Source: Thioflexithrix psekupsensis (GTDB lineage Bacteria > Pseudomonadota > Gammaproteobacteria > Beggiatoales > Beggiatoaceae). Taken from it: DNA of 64,000 nt. A program made the position numbers and the translations under genes. This document shows, one piece after another, positions 9,286 through 16,559 of the stretch (its first letter is position 1; every line of letters starts with the position of its first letter). The notes beneath the pieces were generated by a model. It was not told where the DNA came from and ran no database searches. It saw only the letters and a program-made list of their open reading frames with translations. Location of the stretch: the NCBI RefSeq assembly GCF_002149925.1, contig NZ_MSLT01000012.1, positions 930,001-994,000 on the forward strand, given 5' to 3'.

Positions 9286-10108
9286 GATAAATTTTCCGAT
9301 AATTATCTGCTTTTTCAGCTTCATTAACTAATTGTTTTAATTCAGGAATATCATTATCCCATTCGATAATAGTTGGTATATCACCGAAATAAGTTAAAGC
9401 CTTTTGATACCATTCCCAAACGCCATCAGCTACGGTTCGGCTATGGGTATCAATCAGTAATGATTCATGATGATTCTCAAATCCCACCAAATGAAATTCT
9501 TTGACCGCATCACTAGGTATTGCCGCTAAATAAGTTTCTGGATTAAATCCATGATTAAACGCATTGACATAGACGTTATTAATATCTAATAAAACACCAC
9601 AACCTGTTCGTTGCACCAATTCCCGAATAAAAACCCATTCAGGCATCGTAGAAGCCTTAAATTGAATATAACTGGAGACATTTTCAATTAATAGTTGTCG
9701 CCCTAAATAATGCTGCACTTGATCAATACGCTGACTTAAATAAGCTAATGTGCTTTCATTATAAGGTAGCGGTAATAATTCGTTAAAAAATCGCTGATTT
9801 ACAGATGACCATGACAAATGCTCTGACACCAATACAGGCTCAAAACGAGCGATTAATTGTTTTAATTTTTCCAAATGAGAAACGGCGAATTGATCCGTTG
9901 AACCCAACGATAAACCCACCCCATGCAGACTCAAAGGATACAATTCACGTAGTCGCGTCAACCAGCGCAGCGTCGCCCCTCCCGCACTGAAATAATTTTC
10001 ACTGTGGGCTTCCAACCAACCCACCGCTGGCCGCGTTTCTAATAATGCCTGATAATGCACCGAACGCAAACCAATCCCTGCTTTTAATGGAAAAAAAATT
10101 GAATTCAC
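9269..10108 (-). CDS. DUF692 family multinuclear non-heme iron oxidase (MNIO, BufB-like)
   Basis: MNIO enzymes modify cysteine or other residues of ribosomally made peptides using two or three iron ions in a TIM barrel. The 279-residue protein has the expected ligand-rich strand ends: LSLHGVGLSLG (about 58-68), VSEHLSW, LIENVSSYIQ, LLDINNVYVNAFNHG, EFHLVGFE, IDTHSRTV and TIIEWDNDIP. The usual precursor gene (BufA type) would lie upstream. Instead there are 144 bases and then a divergent cytochrome c' gene, so the substrate is unknown or encoded elsewhere. Confidence 0.88.
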   Translation of the reverse strand: MNSIFFPLKAGIGLRSVHYQALLETRPAVGWLEAHSENYFSAGGATLRWLTRLRELYPLSLHGVGLSLGSTDQFAVSHLEKLKQLIARFEPVLVSEHLSWSSVNQRFFNELLPLPYNESTLAYLSQRIDQVQHYLGRQLLIENVSSYIQFKASTMPEWVFIRELVQRTGCGVLLDINNVYVNAFNHGFNPETYLAAIPSDAVKEFHLVGFENHHESLLIDTHSRTVADGVWEWYQKALTYFGDIPTIIEWDNDIPELKQLVNEAEKADNYRKIYHERTQ

Positions 10109-10252
10109 TTTGTTTTTGCTCTGTTTTGGCGATAATAATGTTGTACAATTTCCCTTTGAAATTCAGTTTATCATCCCCATATTAACACTGGGCAATTGCC
10201 CTTGAGAAATGGCAGACGCTAATCTTAACACTGAGTAAGGAGTATTTTTCTA

Positions 10253-10720
10253 ATGAATCGAGTGGCTAACACATTGATTTCTGGGCTATTATTAACAACT
10301 GCGCTGAGTGGCACCGCATGGGCAGATGATGCCAAAAAAGATGCTGTCGAATACCGCCAAAGTGTTTACCAAGTCATCAAAGGGAATTTTGCCCCGATGG
10401 CACAAGTGGTTAAAGGCGAAGCCAGTTATGACGCGGACAGCTTTACACTACGTGCCGAGCGCGTAGCCGCATTGAGCAAGATGGCTTTAGAAGGCTTTAT
10501 TCCAGAAACCGACATGCTCAGTATGGACGTTAAAACGGGCGCAAAACCCAATATTTGGGAAGAATGGGACGATTTCAAAGCCAAAAATGCGGCTTTAGCC
10601 ACTGAAAGCGAAAAATTATTAGAAGTCGCTAAAACAGGCGATTTAGACAAGATCAAAGCACAGTTTGCTGAAACAGGCAAAACTTGCAAATCTTGTCACG
10701 ATAAATTCCGCGAGAAATAA
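10253..10720 (+). CDS. Cytochrome c' (class II c-type cytochrome)
   Basis: This is a 155-residue periplasmic haem protein. Cleavage of a signal peptide after about residue 24 (SGTAWA|DD) leaves a ~130-residue four-helix bundle. The haem-binding CKSCH lies near the C-terminus (about 147-151), as in cytochromes c', which bind NO and protect against nitrosative stress. AAGGAG lies about 8 bases before the ATG. It is divergent from the DUF692 gene and is followed by a hairpin at 10728-10771, so it is probably a single-gene transcript. Confidence 0.93.
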   Translation: MNRVANTLISGLLLTTALSGTAWADDAKKDAVEYRQSVYQVIKGNFAPMAQVVKGEASYDADSFTLRAERVAALSKMALEGFIPETDMLSMDVKTGAKPNIWEEWDDFKAKNAALATESEKLLEVAKTGDLDKIKAQFAETGKTCKSCHDKFREK

Positions 10721-10727
10721 ACGCAAA

Positions 10728-10771
10728 ATGGGAGGTATTGGGTTAAATAAAAATTATCCCCTATCTCCCAT
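10728..10771 (+). terminator. Hairpin downstream of cytochrome c'
   Basis: ATGGGAGGTA...GGG pairs with CCC...TATCTCCCAT across an AT-rich loop. It begins 8 bases past the stop. The T-tract is weak, so termination is inferred. Confidence 0.5.
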
Positions 10772-10924
10772 CTTAATGATTCTGCTGCTGACTTTCAATA
10801 TTAAGTTGTTCATGTCTTTTATTTGACTCTTTTTTAAGAGTAAAAATAATTCTTTTCTCCCCTTCTTTTCTCTTTATTATTCCCTTTATAATTCGGCACT
10901 ATTGATTCTGTGGTGATACTTCTT

Positions 10925-11011
10925 ATGAGTGAGGTAAAGCCATCAGAGTCTATGGTGTGGTTGAATTTGATAAAAAATACAGTTATATTGACGCGATTTT
11001 GTGAGTGGTAA
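10925..11011 (+). CDS. Possible 28-residue leader or small protein
   Basis: An ATG at 10925 opens MSEVKPSESMVWLNLIKNTV... and closes with TAA at 11009-11011, 12 bases before the next gene; that gene's AAGGAG site directly follows this stop. The position suggests coupling. There is no good ribosome binding site upstream and the ORF is short, so it may be chance. The rest of 10772-10924 is AT-rich and shows nothing else. Confidence 0.22.
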   Translation: MSEVKPSESMVWLNLIKNTVILTRFCEW

Positions 11012-11023
11012 TAAAGGAGTGAA

Positions 11024-11446
11024 ATGATGACTGATGAGCAATTAATTGCAGCGTATTTTGCGGATGAATCGAAGTTGTATCAAGATTTTTATCGTAAAGT
11101 GGTGTTAAAAGAAGAATGGGATGAGGCTCGGCCAATTGGTAAATTGCCGTCTCTTGAAGAAATGAAGGCGATGGCAACGCAGTGGCTGAAAAATTTGCGT
11201 AAGCAAGATGAGGTGCGCGATTTTTTCTGTAAGGTTAAGTTAAGCCGTTTAAAAGGCGGTGAAACGGCGTGTTCGTATTGGAAAAAAACACGCGGCGTTC
11301 CCCACGCACAACAAGAATTGGCCATTGCGATTTTTGCCGATATATTTGTTGTGCCAGTGCTTCATCCCACTCATACCACTGTGGTGGTTTCAGCTTTAGT
11401 GCTGATGCACACTTTAGATTTTCTGTGTCAGGATTGTGGGGATTAA
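11024..11446 (+). CDS. Uncharacterised small protein upstream of the trypsin-DUF1566 gene
   Basis: This is a 140-residue protein I do not recognise. AAGGAG lies just upstream of ATGATG at 11024/11027. The N-terminal ~95 residues are charged and helical (DEQLIAAYFADESKLYQDFYRK, then PSLEEMKAMATQWLKNL). A hydrophobic stretch near 105-132 (IAIFADIFVVPVLHPTHTTVVVSALVLMHTL) could be one or two membrane or buried helices. The protein ends CQDCGD. It lies 79 bases upstream of the protease gene, with a hairpin between them. It may be a partner or immunity-type factor, on position only. Confidence 0.65.
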   Translation: MMTDEQLIAAYFADESKLYQDFYRKVVLKEEWDEARPIGKLPSLEEMKAMATQWLKNLRKQDEVRDFFCKVKLSRLKGGETACSYWKKTRGVPHAQQELAIAIFADIFVVPVLHPTHTTVVVSALVLMHTLDFLCQDCGD

Positions 11447-11463
11447 GGGAGTTTTGAAAATTG

Positions 11464-11492
11464 GGATAGCACTTGTTAATAAGGTGCTATCC
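11464..11492. terminator. Hairpin between the unknown gene and the trypsin-DUF1566 gene
   Basis: GGATAGCAC (11464-11472) pairs perfectly with GTGCTATCC (11484-11492) around an 11-base loop. There is no T-tract on either side, so it may be an attenuator or an RNA-processing structure rather than a full terminator. Confidence 0.4.
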
Positions 11493-11525
11493 TGAATTAT
11501 CTGGTATCAATTTGAGAGGTAAATC

Positions 11526-13028
11526 ATGCCGATTGCAGAAGGGGAATTAACACGTCTTTTAGAGCGCGCCACGGTTAGATTTTGGGTAGGAAAAGAAAGT
11601 GTCGGGACGGCTTTTTTTATTACCCCTGATTATTTATTAACTGCCTATCATTGTATTGGGGAATATGCAGACAGAAATGAGCTTTATATTAGCAATAGTA
11701 TTTATGGTAAAAAACGTGTCAGATTAGAAGAGGATAAATGTTTTAGAAATGAAGAAATTGATATTGCGGTTTTAAAATTGTGGAATGAAAAACCCAGTTC
11801 TGATTATGTGCCATTGGGTTTGGTGAATATTTTAAATCTTTCCCAATCGGTTGTTGCTTTGGGTTATCCGCAAGATAATTTTATGATTACTGAAGGGAAG
11901 CTATTAAGTTTTCCAGAAAAGCATCCAAATATGTTTATTTCGGATTGTTTAAAAGGGCGCGGACAAAGTGGTGGATTGGTTTATCATCATGAAAGTCAAC
12001 GGGTTGTGGGTTTAGCTTTGCGGGTTTGTGAAGAGGATTATTTGTTAAATAGTGGTTATGTGGGGCGTTTTGATGAATTGTTTAGACATTGGCCACAATT
12101 ACGTGATTTAAACGCAAAAACTATTCAACATTGGAATAATCGACTGGGTTTGTCTGATAATTCAGTGGTCATTAAAACGGTGATTAAACCTTCTCGCTGG
12201 GGATTTTGGCTGGGTTTTGGATTATTATCTGTGTTGATTTTAAATGTGGCTTATTGGGAAACTAAGCAGCCCATAATTGTTGTCAATAATCCAGAACCAT
12301 CATCCATTTTATCTCAAGCTAAAAATCAACTTGATAAGGCTGAAAAATCATTGTCATTATGCCAATCGGATTTAACAAGCTATAAAAATAATTATAATGG
12401 CTTGCAATCTCGCTTTAAACAGCAAGAAACTGCGTTAAATACTTCAAAAGCGGATTTGTCTGCTTGCCAAAATAAGTTGCGAAGTTTGCAGACAGAATTA
12501 AAGGTAATGGAAGAAAAATTGGTAAAGGCTGAATCTAAAACATCTTTAATCAAAGACCGCTACCGCGACAACGGCGACGGCACTGTAACCGACACCAAAA
12601 CCGACACCAAAACCAATCTCCAGTGGATGCGCTGCCTCATTGGACAAGAATGGCAAAATGGACGCTGTCAGGGAGAAGCACAGAAAATGGATTGGGATGA
12701 AGCACAGAAACTAAAGATTAGCTTTGCGGGACATAGTGGTTGGCGACTCCCGACGATTGAGGAACTGCGCAGCTTGGTTTACTGTAGCAGCGGAAAGCCT
12801 GCTTATTTTCCAAATAACGGCAAAAAGTGTGAGAGTGAGTATCAGCGTCCAACCTTAGTCAAAGAAGCATTTCCTGATGCGCTTGCTGAACACCACTTTG
12901 TTTGGTCTAGTTCCCCTGTTGCGGGCAACGAAGGCTACGCGTGGTACGTGGGTTTCAAGCATGGTCATGGCAGCAGCAACTATCGCAACGGCTATGGTCA
13001 CGTTCGGTTGGTGCGCGGCGGACAGTGA
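11526..13028 (+). CDS. Trypsin-like protease with TM, coiled coil and variable DUF1566 (lectin-fold) C-terminus
   Basis: The 500-residue chimera begins with a trypsin-like domain (about 5-190) with the triad His42 (LLTAYHCI), Asp79 (EIDIAVLKL) and Ser148 (GRGQSGGLV). One TM helix follows at about 225-245, then a coiled coil (about 262-342). A DUF1566/Lcl-type domain (about 345-500) starts LIKDRYRDNGDGTVTD and ends HVRLVRGGQ. There is no signal peptide and KPSR precedes the TM, so a cytoplasmic protease and a periplasmic sensor domain are likely (inference). The last ~25 codons vary against the homologues at 53780 and 55663 in a DGR-like way. A 12-base tandem repeat (GACACCAAAACC) near 12590 adds TDTK. 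Function is probably regulated proteolysis on ligand recognition. Confidence 0.88.
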   Translation: MPIAEGELTRLLERATVRFWVGKESVGTAFFITPDYLLTAYHCIGEYADRNELYISNSIYGKKRVRLEEDKCFRNEEIDIAVLKLWNEKPSSDYVPLGLVNILNLSQSVVALGYPQDNFMITEGKLLSFPEKHPNMFISDCLKGRGQSGGLVYHHESQRVVGLALRVCEEDYLLNSGYVGRFDELFRHWPQLRDLNAKTIQHWNNRLGLSDNSVVIKTVIKPSRWGFWLGFGLLSVLILNVAYWETKQPIIVVNNPEPSSILSQAKNQLDKAEKSLSLCQSDLTSYKNNYNGLQSRFKQQETALNTSKADLSACQNKLRSLQTELKVMEEKLVKAESKTSLIKDRYRDNGDGTVTDTKTDTKTNLQWMRCLIGQEWQNGRCQGEAQKMDWDEAQKLKISFAGHSGWRLPTIEELRSLVYCSSGKPAYFPNNGKKCESEYQRPTLVKEAFPDALAEHHFVWSSSPVAGNEGYAWYVGFKHGHGSSNYRNGYGHVRLVRGGQ

Positions 13029-13045
13029 TTTGCATTTTTTCTTAT
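12903..13045 (+). other. Putative DGR variable region, copy 1
   Basis: The stretch covers the end of the DUF1566 domain and ~17 bases past the stop. Compared with 53657-53802 and 55498-55615, codons at 12945, 12960, 12966, 12972, 12975 and 12987 change in the first two bases while the third stays C or T. Flanking codons (TACGCGTGG, GTG, TTC, CACGTTCGG) are conserved. The bases after the variable block (TGGTGCGCGGCGGACAGTGA and 15 more) are identical in copy 2, across the stop codon. Confidence 0.65.
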
Positions 13046-13050
13046 TATTT

Positions 13051-13161
13051 TGTCAGAATCAGAATTTACAGACACAAGGATTTTCAGAATTAATCCGTTC
13101 TTAAAATAGTTTTTCTTCAATTCTGGAAATTTTAAAATTCTGGAAATTCTGATTCAGACAC
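13051..13161. repeat. Palindromic intergenic repeat, copy A
   Basis: The left arm TGTCAGAATCAGAATTTACAG and the right arm ending AATTCTGATTCAGACA are inverted copies around an AT-rich centre. It is the same family as 35070-35261, 51066-51156, 53827-53938, 54721-54831, 55765-55872 and 62829-62912. It begins 22 bases past the protease stop. Confidence 0.8.
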
Positions 13162-13173
13162 AATAAAGATGAA

Positions 13174-13674
13174 TCATTTCATACTTTTTTCATCGGGAGC
13201 AATTGTGGGCTGAGTTGAGGTGTCCGTAGTGGTTTCAGAAGGCAAAGGCGCAGGAATAGCTGACTCTGCTTCGGCTGTGGCTTGGGCTTCGCGGGCAAAA
13301 AATCGTTGCATATCGTGTGGAATAATATCGCCTAATGGTTTGAAATCGTTATAATTTCTCGCATAAATATCCATTCCATCACACTGATTAAACTGCGCTT
13401 GTTTAAATAACGCCCGAAATGCCTCGCGGCGCAATTCCTCACTGACTCCCTGCGAAAAAAACGGTTGCATATCGGTTTGCGGCGTTAAACTGTCTAGGGA
13501 CGGCATATCCGCGTCTGTGAGCGGTTTTTCCTGCGTGTCTGCTGTCGTCGTCACTTGCGCTGGGGATTTCGTCGTATCCGCAATAATCGGCGGCGTTTCA
13601 GAAGAATCCGTAGGGAGTTGTTGCGCGGCGCGTTTGCGCTTTGACCAGCGTTGTAAAAAAGAATCTGAAGTCAT
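13174..13674 (-). CDS. DUF3306 domain protein
   Basis: This is a 166-residue soluble protein. The N-terminus SFLQRWSKRKRAA (about 5-17) is followed by a low-complexity Pro/Thr/Asp linker, then MPSLDSLTPQTDMQPFFSQGVSEELRREAFRALFK, DGMDIYARNYNDFKPLGDIIP (about 58-130), the DUF3306 core, and an acidic, Thr/Pro-rich tail. The family is usually found beside DUF3305 and formate dehydrogenase or 4Fe-4S genes, but none of these is present. Its 3' end is 12 bases from repeat copy A, and it converges on the protease gene. Confidence 0.85.
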   Translation of the reverse strand: MTSDSFLQRWSKRKRAAQQLPTDSSETPPIIADTTKSPAQVTTTADTQEKPLTDADMPSLDSLTPQTDMQPFFSQGVSEELRREAFRALFKQAQFNQCDGMDIYARNYNDFKPLGDIIPHDMQRFFAREAQATAEAESAIPAPLPSETTTDTSTQPTIAPDEKSMK

Positions 13675-13740
13675 AATCTATTTCTCCTCAAGTAGTTAAA
13701 CAAAAGTAATCTGGTATTCATTACCAAATCGCCTCAGGGC

Positions 13741-13967
13741 GTAGTTAAATAAAAATATTAAGGTATTAAAAGCGTTCAGAATTTTCACATTTCTACCGCC
13801 CCCCTACCCCCCTCCTGCTAGGAGGGGGAAAGAGATGAGGTTATCTTGTTAAATTTTAACCATAAAAATAACCTCTTTCTCCCCCTCCTAGCAGGAGGGG
13901 GCTGGGGGGCGGTAGAAATGCAGAAACTATGAACACTTTTAATAGCTGAATATTTTTATTTAACTAC
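13741..13967. repeat. Large imperfect palindrome (227 bp), MITE-like
   Basis: The left arm (13741-~13845) begins GTAGTTAAATAAAAATATTA and contains TTTCTACCGCCCCC and CTCCTGCTAGGAGGGGG. The right arm (~13870-13967) is its inverted copy, ending ATATTTTTATTTAACTAC. Arms match at roughly 85% by eye. A related solo stretch lies at 4961-4998. The rest of the 13675-14058 gap holds a degenerate start of the same motif (about 13690-13717) and nothing else I can see. Confidence 0.75.
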
Positions 13968-14045
13968 TTAAATTCTAAAATAAAATCACTAAAAATAGGG
14001 ATAAAATCATCTTTATAAAATGACCTTATCCCCTGTTAAAATTAA

Positions 14046-14065
14046 GCCTTAGAAAAAATTAAGGC
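14046..14065 (-). terminator. Small hairpin at the end of the secreted repeat protein gene
   Basis: GCCTTA (14046-14051) pairs with TAAGGC (14060-14065) and overlaps the stop codon. A TTAATTTT tail follows on the minus strand. Confidence 0.4.
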
Positions 14066-16410
14066 GTAACGGTAAAAGTTAATGGCTCTGTACCAAAGAA
14101 TAATGAACCATCACTCTTGAGAACATAACCAATAAAGAAAGTAAAATCACCCACCAATCCTTGCAATTCCCCTTTAAATAAAGGAATCGCTAAATTAGCA
14201 CCTAAAGTCACATCGGCTTGCATGGGTTTTAACCCTTCTAAGGTAATGTCCCAAATCGGCCATGTGCCATTTTTCGCATCAAAAACGTAAATGCCTTCCC
14301 CTTCTTGGGTGCGGTAAATGCCCACTAAAATCACGTCGGCCAATTCGCCCACATGGCGCGTATCCGTGTTGATCATAAAGGATATTTCTACGGTTTCATT
14401 TTGAGATACTTCGCGTGCGGTTTGCTGATCGGCGGCTTTGATAAAAAAGCCTGTGAAATTTGCAGTCGTTTCCAAAATGTCCAAGGATGTATTCACGCCC
14501 GTGCCATTACTTGGTGGCGGAGGAAGTTCGCCTTCGACCGTGACCAGCGCGGTACTGCTGTTTTGGCTGCCGGTTTCATTGCTCACTTGTACCCAATAGG
14601 TTGTGGTGCGGGTTAAAGCAGGTGTGACAAAATTATTGCTGTCTTCCCCAACAGGAGTTGATGTATCACCTCTTGCGCCCTGATACCAACGGTAACTTAA
14701 TGGTTCTGACATTTGAGTTTGCGCAGTGGCAGGCCCCACGCGCACCGATAAGGTAGCCGTTTCATTGACTTGAATGGTTTGATTTGCGGGTTGGCGCGTG
14801 ATCAGGAAATCACGCTGAACGGGACCCCCTTCAACAGTAATGGTCACTTGTTCACTGCTTTGTACACCAGTTGTATTGCTCACTTGCACCCAATATTGAG
14901 TGGTTTTTTCCAAAGCGGGGGTTGTGAAGCGGGGAGAATTTTCGCCCACAGGACGGGTGGTGTTGCCGCGTTTACCTTGATACCAACGGTAAACCAACGG
15001 TTCAGAAACGTAACTAATCCCCGCCATCGGGCCAATACGCACCGATAAAGTCGCTGTTTCTTGATATTGAATGGTTTGATTGACCGGCGAACGAGTGATA
15101 ACAAAATCGCGCCGTCCCGGCTCTCCCACCGTCAATACCAAGTCTCCCGATGCACCCATGACTCCAGCCACTTGCAAATAATAGCGGGTTTTCGCCGTGA
15201 GACTCATGGTGACTTGTGAGGTCACTTGACTGAAGCTGTCCGTGACATAATTGTCATTACAAGCCAATTGGGTCAATTTTCCGTCTTGCATCGTCCACAC
15301 GGCCAGCAAGGTGTCATAACGAGAGCCTACCGTATTGATACGTATATTACGCTGATCGACCGTTGGCGTGTATTCAAACCAAACATCATGCCCCAACTCA
15401 TCCAACGCACAACGCGGAGAGATACCACTAAAATCTGTCCCTACACTGCTTAATTGCACTTGATAAGGCAAAGGTTCTGTGACACTACGCGCCGTATCCA
15501 CATTGGTATTGGAAACAGGAATTCTAAGACTTAATTGTAAAATAGCACCGCTTCCCGTTTCGGGTAAATAGCGGCCACCCACTTGTAACCAGTAAGTGAC
15601 TCCGCCTTCTAATTCAGCCCGCAACGCCGCTTGGGAAACAAGACCGTTAGTGCGACTACAAGCAATTTCTCGTGTTGGGGAACTTTGTCCACTCCATATC
15701 GTTAAACTGGTGTCGTGGTTAGAGCCAGCGGTGTCAATGGCTAAACTTTGTGTTTGGTTTGGGGTGTAGCGATACCATACACTGCTTTCAATGTCTGGAT
15801 CGCAACTGGGACGAGGTTCATCTGGGCTTAATGTGGCTGCTGTGACAATTTGTTGGCGTTGATAACTAATGCTAGAACTGGCAGGAATCACCACCGCAGA
15901 GAAAAAATTATCATTGGTCAACTGTTGGGCTTGAGCCACGTTTAATACCAAATTTCTACCCGCATCTTGTGGCAAGCTGCTGATATTAAAAAAATAAACC
16001 GTATTAGGTTTAGCGGTAAAGCTCAATTGTGCTTGGGGTGAACCTGCACTGTCATCGTTACACGCCACCTCAGACAAAGGGTGTGTATTTCCTTGCCATA
16101 CCGATAAAATGGTGTCGTAATCTGAATCAATTGTGTCTAAAGTGACTTCGCGCTCTTCAAACGTCACATAACGATACCATACACTTCCCCCCACGCGATC
16201 CCCAGAGCAAGAAGGTTTTAATTCACCGGTCTCAAGGGTGGCCGCGGCGACATTAATACGTTCACTAAAAGGTAAGTTATTGATTAAAGTAGCGCGATCG
16301 AGATTGTCATGACTGGGTGCGGCCACAGCGTTACTGTAAGCCAAAATCCCGACAATACAACCGACTACAAAAGTTGTCCATCGAGTCAATACGTTGTTTA
16401 TCATGGTCAA
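14059..16410 (-). CDS. Secreted protein with three PPC-like and two Ig-like repeats
   Basis: This is a 783-residue exported protein with a signal peptide to about residue 30 (ending SNAVAA). Three beta-rich repeats each carry a Cys-containing first strand, SVWYRY or DVWFEY, a YDTILSVW/HDTSLTIW/YDTLLAVW strand and a Cys-Asn or Cys-Ser turn (about 35-160, 160-300, 305-430). They resemble pre-peptidase C-terminal domains. Two Ig-like repeats follow (about 435-530 and 535-628; ..ITR.P.NQTI...ETATLSVR.GP...YRWYQG.RG). A ~140-residue C-terminal domain follows a Pro/Gly linker. No catalytic motif is visible; a cell-surface or matrix role is likely. Confidence 0.75.
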   Translation of the reverse strand: MTMINNVLTRWTTFVVGCIVGILAYSNAVAAPSHDNLDRATLINNLPFSERINVAAATLETGELKPSCSGDRVGGSVWYRYVTFEEREVTLDTIDSDYDTILSVWQGNTHPLSEVACNDDSAGSPQAQLSFTAKPNTVYFFNISSLPQDAGRNLVLNVAQAQQLTNDNFFSAVVIPASSSISYQRQQIVTAATLSPDEPRPSCDPDIESSVWYRYTPNQTQSLAIDTAGSNHDTSLTIWSGQSSPTREIACSRTNGLVSQAALRAELEGGVTYWLQVGGRYLPETGSGAILQLSLRIPVSNTNVDTARSVTEPLPYQVQLSSVGTDFSGISPRCALDELGHDVWFEYTPTVDQRNIRINTVGSRYDTLLAVWTMQDGKLTQLACNDNYVTDSFSQVTSQVTMSLTAKTRYYLQVAGVMGASGDLVLTVGEPGRRDFVITRSPVNQTIQYQETATLSVRIGPMAGISYVSEPLVYRWYQGKRGNTTRPVGENSPRFTTPALEKTTQYWVQVSNTTGVQSSEQVTITVEGGPVQRDFLITRQPANQTIQVNETATLSVRVGPATAQTQMSEPLSYRWYQGARGDTSTPVGEDSNNFVTPALTRTTTYWVQVSNETGSQNSSTALVTVEGELPPPPSNGTGVNTSLDILETTANFTGFFIKAADQQTAREVSQNETVEISFMINTDTRHVGELADVILVGIYRTQEGEGIYVFDAKNGTWPIWDITLEGLKPMQADVTLGANLAIPLFKGELQGLVGDFTFFIGYVLKSDGSLFFGTEPLTFTVTP

Positions 16411-16521
16411 AACCTAAAAAAATTAAAGAAAATGCGAGCAAAGCAAAATCAACAGTATAGCAGTTTACCCATAGTGAGTGGCTGTGTTTGCCGTCTCTTG
16501 TGTAAACGGATTTTATCCATT

Positions 16522-16535
16522 ATGTTATAACCTAT
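16522..16535. promoter_or_regulatory. Possible Zur operator half-site upstream of znuA
   Basis: ATGTTATAACCTAT lies 25-38 bases before the znuA start. ATGTTATA matches one half of the known gammaproteobacterial Zur box (ATGTTATA-N-TATAACAT); the second half is degenerate. The presence of zur in the operon makes autoregulation plausible. Confidence 0.35.
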
Positions 16536-16559
16536 TTTTTAACGTATGGAGTACATGTT

